Part shown: piece by piece, positions 39,148-46,613 of the stretch
How the letters are laid out: every line of letters begins with the position of its first letter
Position numbering within the stretch: the first letter of the stretch is position 1
Origin: Putridiphycobacter roseus
GTDB lineage: Bacteria > Bacteroidota > Bacteroidia > Flavobacteriales_D > Crocinitomicaceae
Direction of reading: 5' to 3'
Assembly (NCBI RefSeq): GCF_003234935.1
Contig: NZ_QKSB01000011.1
Location: forward strand, 5,415 to 69,414
DNA: 64,000 bases
Made by a program: the position numbers and the translations under genes
Notes under the pieces: generated by a model
What the model was told of the DNA's origin: nothing
Seen by the model: only the letters and a program-made list of their open reading frames with translations
Database searches by the model: none

Positions 39148-39341
39148 CAAAACAGATTTGAGTGTGAGTTTCGAGCAAGAGCGAGAAACTTGCACACAAA
39201 AATGTTTTGTCCCTCATTACTCTTGCTCCAACACAAACTGAAAAGTATGTTCGATTTTGAAAAATTAGAGGTTTACTCAAAAGCAAAACGGTTCAACAAA
39301 TCGGTGACAATTTTTCTTGCTTCCTCTAAAGTTGATAAAAC
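39148..39341 (+). repeat. Repeat copy 1: 62-nt hairpin plus start of four-helix-bundle gene
   Basis: Begins with CAAAACAG directly after the tmRNA discriminator base. Bases 39148-39209 fold into one hairpin: 29-nt arms with 24 pairs (two of them G-U) and an AAGA loop. After a 37-nt spacer comes the gene start. The whole 194 bp is repeated with few changes at 39587-39780, and in part at 49356-49571 after tRNA-Ala. Confidence 0.85.
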
Positions 39342-39600
39342 TACCAAAGACCAATTACGCAGGGCTTCTTTTAGTATCCTGCTTAATATTGCTGAAGGTT
39401 CGGGGAGATTTACAAAACCAGATAAACGAAATTTTTATATCATAGCTAGAGGTTCTGCTTTCGAATGTGTGGCAATTTTTGATTATTTAAAAGATATGGA
39501 CTCGATAGACGAGTCTGTTTTTAGACAGTATTATACTTATTTGGAAGAGATTTCAAAAATGTTATTTGCTTTAATCAAGGGCCTTTCAAAACAGATTTGA
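39247..39600 (+). CDS. Four-helix-bundle protein (23S rRNA intervening-sequence type, TIGR02436)
   Basis: The 117-residue protein starts at ATG 39247 (MFDFEKLEVYSKAKRFNKSV) and matches the IVP family: LRRASFSILLNIAEGSGR, KRNFYIIARGSAFECVAIFDYL, YLEEISKMLFALIKGL. All predicted helical, about the normal length. In Leptospira and Coxiella such genes sit in intervening sequences within 23S rRNA; the DGR accessory protein Avd shares the fold. Here it sits 99 bp after the tmRNA 3' end, behind a long hairpin. Its last codons (SKQI and stop) come from the start of the second repeat copy, so the original C-terminus may be changed. Confidence 0.9.
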   Translation: MFDFEKLEVYSKAKRFNKSVTIFLASSKVDKTTKDQLRRASFSILLNIAEGSGRFTKPDKRNFYIIARGSAFECVAIFDYLKDMDSIDESVFRQYYTYLEEISKMLFALIKGLSKQI

Positions 39601-39780
39601 GTGTGAGTTTCGAGCAAGAGCGAGAAACTTGCACACAAAAATGTTTTGTCCCTCAGAACCCTTGCTCCAACACAAACTGAAAAGTATGTTCGATTTTGAA
39701 AAATTAGAGGTTTACTCAAAAGCAAAACGGTTCAACAAATCGGTGACAATTTTTCTTGCTTCCTCTAAAGTTGATAAAAA
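39587..39780 (+). repeat. Repeat copy 2: same hairpin and gene start
   Basis: Nearly identical to 39148-39341, shifted by 439 bp. Its hairpin is 39587-39648. The left boundary is again CAAAACAG, here joined to GGCCTTT of the preceding gene; similarity stops after GTTGATAAAA at 39780. Confidence 0.85.
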
Positions 39781-39892
39781 TAGATGCTTATTTCTAGCTG
39801 TTATTTTCAGCATTCGAAAATATACGATATTCACCATGAATACAATTAGTTGTAGAATAATCAATTGTCAAAACTATAAAATTAGTTTTTAA
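39686..39892 (+). pseudogene. Truncated second copy of the four-helix-bundle gene
   Basis: The ATG at 39686 opens the same 31-32 codons as the intact copy (MFDFEKLEVYSKAKRFNKSV...SSKVDK). The sequence then changes abruptly to unrelated AT-rich DNA, and the frame runs on to a stop at 39892. The core helices of the family are lost, so it cannot fold like the intact protein. The rest of this gap (39893-39974) holds no other feature seen. Confidence 0.8.
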
Positions 39893-39974
39893 AATGTATG
39901 AAAAATAAAATGGTTAGTTTAGCTGACATGTTTATCATACCAATAGTTATTGAGTGGTTAAAGGTATCCAATCT

Positions 39975-40805
39975 ATGAACGAAGTCAATTTATTTTCACA
40001 AAGAGTGAGAAGACTATCCATGTTTTTAATAGGGGTATTGTCTTTGTTGTTCGGTGGAATTATTTTAGGAGAAAATTTTGATTTAAATCAGTGTATAATT
40101 TTATCTATTGCTGCTGTTTGTGGTGTCATGCTGTTGTATGATGTTAAAAATAAATTACCTAATGAAAATTGGTTCAAAATTTTAATATGGTTTTTAAAAA
40201 TCAAATCAAATGCACTATTTGTTTGGATACTTTTAGTCCTTTTTCCTTTTGCATTCAAGTATTTATCCATCCTTAGTTTTGTCTTATTAACCGTAATTAT
40301 GGTTCTTGGTGTACTGTATTCCCTTCCGCACAGAATTGGAAAAATAACGTTTAAACTTAAAAATATCTTGTTTTTAAAAAATATTCTAATTGGCTTGGCT
40401 TGGGGGGGACTAGTTATTGTTGGTGCAGGTTCAATTCATAGTCAGGTTCTTTACCTAGCGGGTTTTATGATGCTGCAGGTATTTTTGGGGAGTATAATAC
40501 GTGATCTTGCAGATGTAAAAAGCGATAATAGTAATGGCGTAAATAGCTTGCCTGTTGCTTTTGGTATTTCTAATACCATTTGGATTATGCACTTTATTAA
40601 TCTGTTGTCCTTATTATTTTTATTTCGCCAAAATGATTTTCAATCTAATGCCGTTATTTTTGTTTTAGTAACTTGGAGATTGCTTAATTTAATTTTTATA
40701 AAAGTTTTTGGGGTGAATAAACATTTGATTCAGACATTTAACTTAAGCACTTGTTATTTATTTTTTATAATTTTATTTATTCAACATTATTATGAACTTA
40801 ATTGA
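39975..40805 (+). CDS. UbiA-like membrane prenyltransferase
   Basis: I chose ATG 39975 (MNEVNLFSQRVRRLSMFLIG); a GTG 21 bp upstream in frame is possible. The 276-residue protein has about eight or nine membrane helices and a good second aspartate motif, RDLADVKSDNSNGVNSLPV (about 176-194), typical of UbiA enzymes that attach prenyl chains to aromatic or other acceptors. The first motif (usually NDxxDxxxD after helix 2) is reduced to YDVKNKLPNEN, so activity or substrate could differ. YSLPHRIGKITFKLK before helix 5 also fits the family (YS...R.K). It overlaps the next gene by 14 bp. Confidence 0.78.
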   Translation: MNEVNLFSQRVRRLSMFLIGVLSLLFGGIILGENFDLNQCIILSIAAVCGVMLLYDVKNKLPNENWFKILIWFLKIKSNALFVWILLVLFPFAFKYLSILSFVLLTVIMVLGVLYSLPHRIGKITFKLKNILFLKNILIGLAWGGLVIVGAGSIHSQVLYLAGFMMLQVFLGSIIRDLADVKSDNSNGVNSLPVAFGISNTIWIMHFINLLSLLFLFRQNDFQSNAVIFVLVTWRLLNLIFIKVFGVNKHLIQTFNLSTCYLFFIILFIQHYYELN

Positions 40806-41298
40806 AGACGTAAATCCCTTTTATTGGGCAACTATTGTATTGGTTTCCACTACTGGGTTTACCATCTTGTGGCTGTTGGATGCTGTAACACATAAACACT
40901 TAGTGCATGTTGATATTACGGATAAAGAACTGCAAACGCATAGAAATATTCTTCTAGCCTCTGTATTAATGGAACTTTCACTAGTTTGCATGTATTGGTG
41001 GTCAGTGGAAGTACTTCCTTTTTTTATCACCTTTGTCATAGTTCGGACCGTTCATGAATTTATTGATGAACTGCATTTTCATACTGGCAGGTGTACAGCA
41101 TATGAATCAAGCTTACACTTAGGCATGTGGGTTTTTGTTTTTATTAAAACAATTGCTCTTTTTATGTGGGGCTTTTTTAGCCAATATAAAGGGGTTGAAA
41201 ATTTACCTCTGATTTATTATGTCTGGGGTGGAATAGTGTTAATATTAATGTTTTTTGTCAGTATTGCGGAGTGGAGAAGAGGGAAGTTTACTTCCTAA
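40792..41298 (+). CDS. His/Glu-rich four-helix membrane protein, unknown family
   Basis: The 168-residue protein has four or five predicted membrane helices (about 10-28, 52-70, 74-88, 108-128 and 138-160). In and between them is a cluster of possible metal ligands: DAVTHKHLVHVD near residue 30, THRN, HEFIDELHFH near 96-105 and SSLHLGMWVF. Such clusters occur in membrane di-metal oxidases and hydroxylases, but I do not recognise the family. It overlaps the UbiA-like gene by 14 bp, so the two are coupled. Its end overlaps the convergent MMPL gene by 54 bp. Confidence 0.7.
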   Translation: MNLIEDVNPFYWATIVLVSTTGFTILWLLDAVTHKHLVHVDITDKELQTHRNILLASVLMELSLVCMYWWSVEVLPFFITFVIVRTVHEFIDELHFHTGRCTAYESSLHLGMWVFVFIKTIALFMWGFFSQYKGVENLPLIYYVWGGIVLILMFFVSIAEWRRGKFTS

Positions 41299-43359
41299 AT
41301 CTAACAAAAATGGCAGCAAGGTTAAATCGGCAATCATGGTAGAAAGAAAAACCAATGCCGATACATATCCAAATGTTTGACAAGGTTCAAAACTACTCAG
41401 TAAAAAAATTAAAAATCCAATGACTAAAATTATAGAGGTGGTTAGTATTCCTTCTCCAAGTTCATCATCATCTTTCTTTAAAATTTGCTTTCTATAAATA
41501 ACATGCAAAGTATCGTCAACGATAATGCCAAGACAGACTACTGTGGTAATTGCAGTGAGGATATTCAAGTCCAGTTTTGCAAAATAAAATATAATGGCAA
41601 TAAATGATAAGGGAATAATATTGGCAAAGATACTGATGAGGGTGATGAGGAATGATTTGGTAAGTATCAAAAAGCAAAGAAAAATAAAGATAAATGAAAA
41701 TAATAAGGAGTAGAATAAGGATTTTGCAACACCTTGATTGACCTCGTCAATTAATAAGGCCTTGCAATAAATAGTGGTGTGGTATTCATTATTATATTGA
41801 TTTAAAATTTCTATTATTTGATTGTTAACAGATTGTAGATCGTTTATGTTTTTCAACCTAACTTCCACTCTGTAAGTTTGCTTGTCTTCACTTCTATATG
41901 GGTTATTTTTTGAAGGTAAACGAATGGCATTTGCAAATGGTCCGAATCGTGTTTTAAATTTAATTTGATCTTGAATTGATTTTATTGTGCCAATTGCTTC
42001 CAAGTTCTTTAATTTATTGACAATACTTAAAATGTCCTTTTCAATCGCTTTAGAATTCTTTGAATTACTTACTGAATCCTTTTCAATTAATATGGAAATT
42101 GCAAGTTGCGAATTAAATTTATCGGATAGTTCTTTTCTGTTTTCTGATATAGCTGTATTTTTAGGGATAAAGCTATCGAAATCGGTGTCAAATGATAACT
42201 GTCCAATGAGTGGTATCGAAAGTAAAGCGATAAGTATTAAAATATATGAAATTGGTTTTCGTTTTTGCTTAAAATAGGCCAATAGTGATTTTAGCTTGCT
42301 TTTAGGAATGCTTTTTGGTTTTAATTTCTTTAAGAGAAAAGGAGAAATCATGTAGGTTAAGAAGAAGGATGGCATGACCGAAAAAGAGACAATTAATCCA
42401 AAGTTTTGAACATTTTCTGCATCATTTAATAAAAATGAAAAGAAGGCAATAGTTGTCGTTAATGAGGTTAGAAAAGAGGGGACAATATATGATTTCATGG
42501 TGCCAATGATACGTTGTTCGGGATTAATTTCCGTAGCATTATAATAGCCGGTTAAAAGATGAATAGCATCTGCTAAGGAAAGCACTAAGATAATTGGAAT
42601 TGCAAGTGCTGTAATTAGGTTGATGGGGATATCGAGAATGGTAAACAAGAAAAAAGTTGGTGTAATCGAAATTAGCAAAATAATAACCGCGTACAATAAT
42701 GCAGCAAAGTTGCGGTAAGTGTAGATAATAAATAAGGATAAGAGTAAAATAATGATTGCCGATATCAGTAGCACGTCTTGACGTAGTGAGGTTGCAATTT
42801 GTGCTTCAACATGAAAAGTACTCATGCATTTAATATCTTTAATGCCATTATAATGCATATGGATAATACGATTAAATTTAGCCAGGTCAAAATTTTCCTT
42901 GGATGTTAACTTTACAACTAAAAGAAATGATTTTAAATCATTACTGATCAAATCTTGAATTATTGGTATTTTCGAAGCCTTTTCTAGTAAGGGCCATATA
43001 CTATAATTGGAATCTAATTCGTTTTGAAATAATGTCTTTGCTTGGTGTATGGAAACAACCTCTATGTGAGGTAGAGAGTCCTTTAAGTTTTGTTCAATTT
43101 CAAGTAAACTATTAAAAATATTATTCGTACGCGTGTTTTCGGGTATTATTTCTACTTCAATTATTTCGGAAAGCTTAAAAAATGTGGCAACTTGCTCACC
43201 TGCCTTATAATATTTTGTGTTTTCAATATTTAATCCAGAAAGCTGTCCATCTATCGGTGGTATGCGAGAACTTAAACCCAATAAAATAATGAGTATAGAG
43301 GAGAAAATGGTGTATTTTGTACTGTGTCGATATAAGTGGTCAACCCATTTTTTAAGCAT
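41245..43359 (-). CDS. MMPL/RND-superfamily exporter
   Basis: The 704-residue inner-membrane protein has the RND/MMPL two-half layout. Helix 1 (about 18-35) and a periplasmic loop (about 40-190) are followed by five helices (about 195-340), with SLADAIHLLTGYYNA as the conserved sterol-sensing-like segment. Helix 7 is near 370, a second loop spans about 395-550, and the last five helices hold GIIVDDTLHVIYR. MMPL proteins export lipids, glycolipids, pigments or hopanoids. No outer-membrane or adaptor partner is next to it. It is third in the operon kinase-like protein - CYTH-like protein - MMPL, 14 bp after the CYTH gene. Confidence 0.88.
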   Translation of the reverse strand: MLKKWVDHLYRHSTKYTIFSSILIILLGLSSRIPPIDGQLSGLNIENTKYYKAGEQVATFFKLSEIIEVEIIPENTRTNNIFNSLLEIEQNLKDSLPHIEVVSIHQAKTLFQNELDSNYSIWPLLEKASKIPIIQDLISNDLKSFLLVVKLTSKENFDLAKFNRIIHMHYNGIKDIKCMSTFHVEAQIATSLRQDVLLISAIIILLLSLFIIYTYRNFAALLYAVIILLISITPTFFLFTILDIPINLITALAIPIILVLSLADAIHLLTGYYNATEINPEQRIIGTMKSYIVPSFLTSLTTTIAFFSFLLNDAENVQNFGLIVSFSVMPSFFLTYMISPFLLKKLKPKSIPKSKLKSLLAYFKQKRKPISYILILIALLSIPLIGQLSFDTDFDSFIPKNTAISENRKELSDKFNSQLAISILIEKDSVSNSKNSKAIEKDILSIVNKLKNLEAIGTIKSIQDQIKFKTRFGPFANAIRLPSKNNPYRSEDKQTYRVEVRLKNINDLQSVNNQIIEILNQYNNEYHTTIYCKALLIDEVNQGVAKSLFYSLLFSFIFIFLCFLILTKSFLITLISIFANIIPLSFIAIIFYFAKLDLNILTAITTVVCLGIIVDDTLHVIYRKQILKKDDDELGEGILTTSIILVIGFLIFLLSSFEPCQTFGYVSALVFLSTMIADLTLLPFLLDLGSKLPSSPLRNTDKKH

Positions 43360-43373
43360 TGCTAAATCCGATT

Positions 43374-44306
43374 TTATAGTTTACTGAATAATATACAGGC
43401 TTGTTTATATTTAGAGTCTTTTTTCCAACTTAAATTAAAACGTTTCATTAAATATTTTTCATAAAAATAGAGTATACTTGAGCCCATCTCTTTTTGGTAG
43501 TATTTGTTTTCAACTTCATATTCTAATATTTTCACATTTAGTATTTTACCATTTATTTCTTTGAAAAAGACGGAGCTGTCAAGAGAAGACTCTAATAACC
43601 AGTTGTATTGCCTGTTTTCTTGGAAAAACACAGGTAATTTGTCAATTTTAATTTTATTTTGTCCAATGGTGAATTGACTTTGATTATTTGCATAAATATG
43701 ACTTCTGAGTCGAGTGGATTTACCAAATAATTCAGGTTTTAAACTTTGTATGTCGGTTACTTTAAAGCCTAGAGCAATCAGTTTTTGAAATGGTGCAATT
43801 GCACCATTTGCTTTAAAATGTATCCAACGCAGTAGCATGGAAACGGCATTTTGTGTTGCAGTCGTTTTAAATTCACTATGGTTTTCAAGGGGATAAAAAA
43901 TACTGTCTAATATATCTGTTAGAGGAATCCATTTTTTATGTCCTTGTACATAATAAAAATACAATTCTTTTTCCTCCACTTCCATTCTTAAGGAGTTGAT
44001 ACTATCCATTTCATTTTTTAACTGGAAAGCATAAGTGCTGTTGGTAGAATCTACCATACGCTTCCTAAACCGAAGAGATAAATTATTTTTTAAAAGTAAT
44101 TGACTAGGCGTGTCTAAGTAAATGTCTAAATAAATATCCTTAGCATGAAAATGAGTTAATAATGCTTCGTTCGATTCCTTTGACAGTATAAACGATTTAA
44201 AAATTTCAAAGTTTTGAATGGCATACTTTCTTTGTTCTTCGGTTTGACAAAAACTAAAGAAAGAGGTGGTAAGTACTAATAATATGATAAAAGATTTAAT
44301 TCCCAT
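43374..44306 (-). CDS. Exported CYTH/VTC-like domain protein
   Basis: The 310-residue protein has a signal peptide (MGIKSFIILLVLTTSFFSFCQT). It shows the strand pattern of CYTH/triphosphate-tunnel proteins: YLDIYLDTPSQLLLKNN (59-75, like the YFDT of CYTH/VTC), LSLRFRKR (76-83), YAFQLK (92-97), RLRSHIY (199-205), and a late LEYEVENKYY (261-270) with the acidic residues expected near the end of the tunnel. The N-terminal ExExK motif is not seen, and a helical insert occupies about 140-190. CYTH proteins bind triphosphates or polyphosphate with metal in the cytoplasm; a secreted one is unusual. It overlaps the kinase-like gene by 11 bp. Confidence 0.65.
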   Translation of the reverse strand: MGIKSFIILLVLTTSFFSFCQTEEQRKYAIQNFEIFKSFILSKESNEALLTHFHAKDIYLDIYLDTPSQLLLKNNLSLRFRKRMVDSTNSTYAFQLKNEMDSINSLRMEVEEKELYFYYVQGHKKWIPLTDILDSIFYPLENHSEFKTTATQNAVSMLLRWIHFKANGAIAPFQKLIALGFKVTDIQSLKPELFGKSTRLRSHIYANNQSQFTIGQNKIKIDKLPVFFQENRQYNWLLESSLDSSVFFKEINGKILNVKILEYEVENKYYQKEMGSSILYFYEKYLMKRFNLSWKKDSKYKQACILFSKL

Positions 44307-45945
44307 AATTTCTCAAACGTCCTTTTTTATTTAGAAAACTTTCAGGGTTTTCTTTTTTTTCATAGTCTATAATTAATTGACCATTTTTTACCACTTCAAC
44401 TTCTTTATAAACGATATTAACCTTTTTATCAAAAGGTATTGGGTGAGGATCTGTGATGTTAAAAGCCTTAAGAATGGAAGCTCGCCTTGAAGCGAGTTTA
44501 TGGAAATATAATACTGCAATGGGATAAGGCCAATGGGCTTTTTTAATCATTTTACGCAGATTGTATGCATCTATTTTGGCAATTTTATTTGCCATCCAAA
44601 GTAAATCATCATAGTTTGCATTTTTATAAAATGGTAGCATTGCATTGATTCGATTCGTACACACAATTTTATTTTTTTTCCTTTTTACAACTTCCCAAGG
44701 AAGCTCATTTACCAGTCCAACCTTAAAATCTCGATTAAAAGGGTTTATACTTACTCCTAAACTGGTTCCTAAATCCGAAAAAACCGCAGACATTTTATAC
44801 TTGTAATTGCCTAAATGAACTGTCGTTAACAAAGTGTTTGCTTCTCGGGTGTCCCAATTACCAATAAAATGATGCGCAAGTAATGCACCTTTTAAGGCTT
44901 TTCGATTAGCATTGGAGGCTTCAAAAGGTAGAAAAGAGCCAATACGCTTTACGCGGTCAGGTCTTGCCTCAATAGAACATTTAAAAAAACGTACATACGG
45001 TTTGCCAATAAAGGGTGCAAGTTGTTTGTTAATGGCTGCCATTTCTTTTGAAATTATGCCAAAATTGGAGACAAATAAAGATAAGTCAATATGGTAAATA
45101 TTATAAATAGCTGCTAGTAGTTCACTTGCGTTTTTCACAGGAAGGTCTTCCTCAAAAACAAGTGTGAGCTTATCTTTCCCATAAAAATAGGGATGGTCAA
45201 CATCATAGCCTAAAGCAGCAAAAATTCGAGAACCTAAAATATCTGTATGTACTTCATCTCCCCATTTCAAAACCCATTCATTATCCAAATCTAAATCCCT
45301 TGTGTTAATTTTTGGTGCAGATCCACTTAAACTTAGTGATTTAAATAAAACAACCATTTCTTTCTTTTGTTTAATCTTCTTTTGTTTGGCTAAACTGGCA
45401 AACTGTTTGTGTAATGGAATGTTCTGGTTTAAATTACTGTAAAAAGGTGAGTTTTTAGGTGCAAAGTTTAGGGCAGGATTTTGATTTGGTATTTTATATT
45501 TAAATATATTTTTGCTCCGATATGTAGCATAAAGCATGTCCAGTTTCTGGTAAAAGGATACTGTTGTTTCTGCATTTCGGATTGTTTTTTGTTTGAAAGA
45601 TGCTTCTAAAAAATATAATTCAAAAACAATATTGATTATTTCTGTATTTATTTTTTGATGATCTTGGTAATGACATTCACAAATTTCACTCAAGTGTTTT
45701 ACATGCCTGATAAATGCATTTTTTCGCCTTGGAATAGTTTGATTGTCATATAGGCGAATATCTCTGTTTGTTAAAAAATTACTTGTATTTCTTAACACTT
45801 TTAAATTGATGTAACCATGAAGGAAAAATGAATCAATCGAAGGTGGGATAAATGGTCGATCACTAGGTCCTTTATCAAATTGTGTAAAAGCTGATAAAGC
45901 ATTTAACATTAGGATTAAAGAGAATGTGACAGTCTTAAGAAACAT
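44296..45945 (-). CDS. Exported protein with a predicted kinase-like core
   Basis: The 549-residue protein has a signal peptide (about 1-21). Residues about 205-400 show an order of motifs like HipA, FAM20 or CotH-type kinases: SGSAPK (207-212) as possible phosphate loop, WVLKWGDEVHTD (224-235) with candidate ATP-binding K227 and helix-C acid, SRIFAALGYDV, then GNWDTREAN (362-370) as catalytic Asp/Asn loop and FSDLGTSLG (389-397) as DxG-like metal site. No database check was possible, so the fold is inference. It heads the operon with the CYTH-like and MMPL genes and is divergent from a small outer-membrane protein gene. Confidence 0.6.
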   Translation of the reverse strand: MFLKTVTFSLILMLNALSAFTQFDKGPSDRPFIPPSIDSFFLHGYINLKVLRNTSNFLTNRDIRLYDNQTIPRRKNAFIRHVKHLSEICECHYQDHQKINTEIINIVFELYFLEASFKQKTIRNAETTVSFYQKLDMLYATYRSKNIFKYKIPNQNPALNFAPKNSPFYSNLNQNIPLHKQFASLAKQKKIKQKKEMVVLFKSLSLSGSAPKINTRDLDLDNEWVLKWGDEVHTDILGSRIFAALGYDVDHPYFYGKDKLTLVFEEDLPVKNASELLAAIYNIYHIDLSLFVSNFGIISKEMAAINKQLAPFIGKPYVRFFKCSIEARPDRVKRIGSFLPFEASNANRKALKGALLAHHFIGNWDTREANTLLTTVHLGNYKYKMSAVFSDLGTSLGVSINPFNRDFKVGLVNELPWEVVKRKKNKIVCTNRINAMLPFYKNANYDDLLWMANKIAKIDAYNLRKMIKKAHWPYPIAVLYFHKLASRRASILKAFNITDPHPIPFDKKVNIVYKEVEVVKNGQLIIDYEKKENPESFLNKKGRLRNYGN

Positions 45946-45957
45946 AGTTTGAAGCTA

Positions 45958-45965
45958 CAAAAATA
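45958..45965 (-). promoter_or_regulatory. Possible -7 element for the kinase-like/CYTH/MMPL operon
   Basis: Reads TATTTTTG on the minus strand, 12 bp from the ATG at 45945; no good -33 TTG is seen. The 76-bp divergent gap must also hold the promoter for the plus-strand gene at 46022 (a TATCTTTA box lies at about 45991-45998). Confidence 0.35.
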
Positions 45966-46021
45966 AATTATTAAAGTGGTTATTTATCTCTATCTTTAAC
46001 AAAACCCATAAATTAAAAATA

Positions 46022-46612
46022 ATGAAAAATTTATTATATGGATCAATCATACTTTTATTACTATTCACTAATGTTTCCAATTCGTTTTGTCAAAATGATT
46101 ACAAAGAAAGAAATTGGCAAATAGAGGTGGAACCTTCTTTGTTTTTATTGAAAGGTTATAGCTTCCAAATTGGAAGATACTTAACGGAAAGTAAAAGATT
46201 AAATATGGCACTTTACAGTGCAGCTGGTAATGTGCCTGAAATCTTAAAACAAAATATTTTTTCTAATTTGGAAGTGACAGATGATCTTAGAATTGGCTTG
46301 CAAATTGCTTTAAATACAAGGTATAGGTTTAATGTTTTTAAAGATAAAGAAAGTAATCCTTATGTTGGTTTAATCACGGGTTGGGAGTATTTTAGTCTGA
46401 ATAATTCAGTAAAAGAAGAATTAAGAATTGATGTGTTATTACTAACGCCTTATGTGGGTGCTGAAATATACCTCTATCAAAATATCTTATATGTAAATCC
46501 ACAATTAAGATTGGTTACTTATTTGAATACAAAATATAGTATTAAAAATAGGGTGGAAAAAGTGAATAGTGTTTTGTTTTTACCACAAATTTCATTAGGG
46601 ATAAGGTTTTAA
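46022..46612 (+). CDS. Small outer-membrane beta-barrel-like protein
   Basis: The 196-residue product has a signal peptide (MKNLLYGSIILLLLFTNVSNSFCQN). The rest has alternating hydrophobic strands (WQIEVEPSLFLLKGYSFQIG, IGLQIALNTRYRF, PYVGLITGWEYF, LLTPYVGAEIYLY, ending FLPQISLGIRF with terminal Phe), typical of an 8-strand outer-membrane barrel. No family beyond that. It lies divergently beside the kinase-like gene and convergent with the flavoenzyme gene (1 bp between ends), so it may be part of the same locus. Confidence 0.72.
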   Translation: MKNLLYGSIILLLLFTNVSNSFCQNDYKERNWQIEVEPSLFLLKGYSFQIGRYLTESKRLNMALYSAAGNVPEILKQNIFSNLEVTDDLRIGLQIALNTRYRFNVFKDKESNPYVGLITGWEYFSLNNSVKEELRIDVLLLTPYVGAEIYLYQNILYVNPQLRLVTYLNTKYSIKNRVEKVNSVLFLPQISLGIRF

Positions 46613-46613
46613 T

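Noticed and set aside
39148..39209. Hairpin as a simple rho-independent terminator of tmRNA
   Set aside because: Stem is long with internal mismatches, is not followed by a clean T run, and is repeated with a gene attached, so a plain terminator does not explain it.
39008..39286. Minus-strand frame of 92 codons across the tmRNA end, with PAGIEPASKQR-like sequence
   Set aside because: It is the reverse of the tmRNA T arm and the hairpin; such PAGIEPAS strings are a known false translation of tRNA-like ends.
39537..39725. Minus-strand frame opposite the second hairpin copy
   Set aside because: Shadow of the repeat and the four-helix gene; same false peptide appears at copies 1 and 3.
39148..39780. 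CRISPR array or phage attachment site at tmRNA
   Set aside because: Only two unequal units with a gene between; no integrase gene and no copy of the tmRNA 3' end downstream that would mark att sites.
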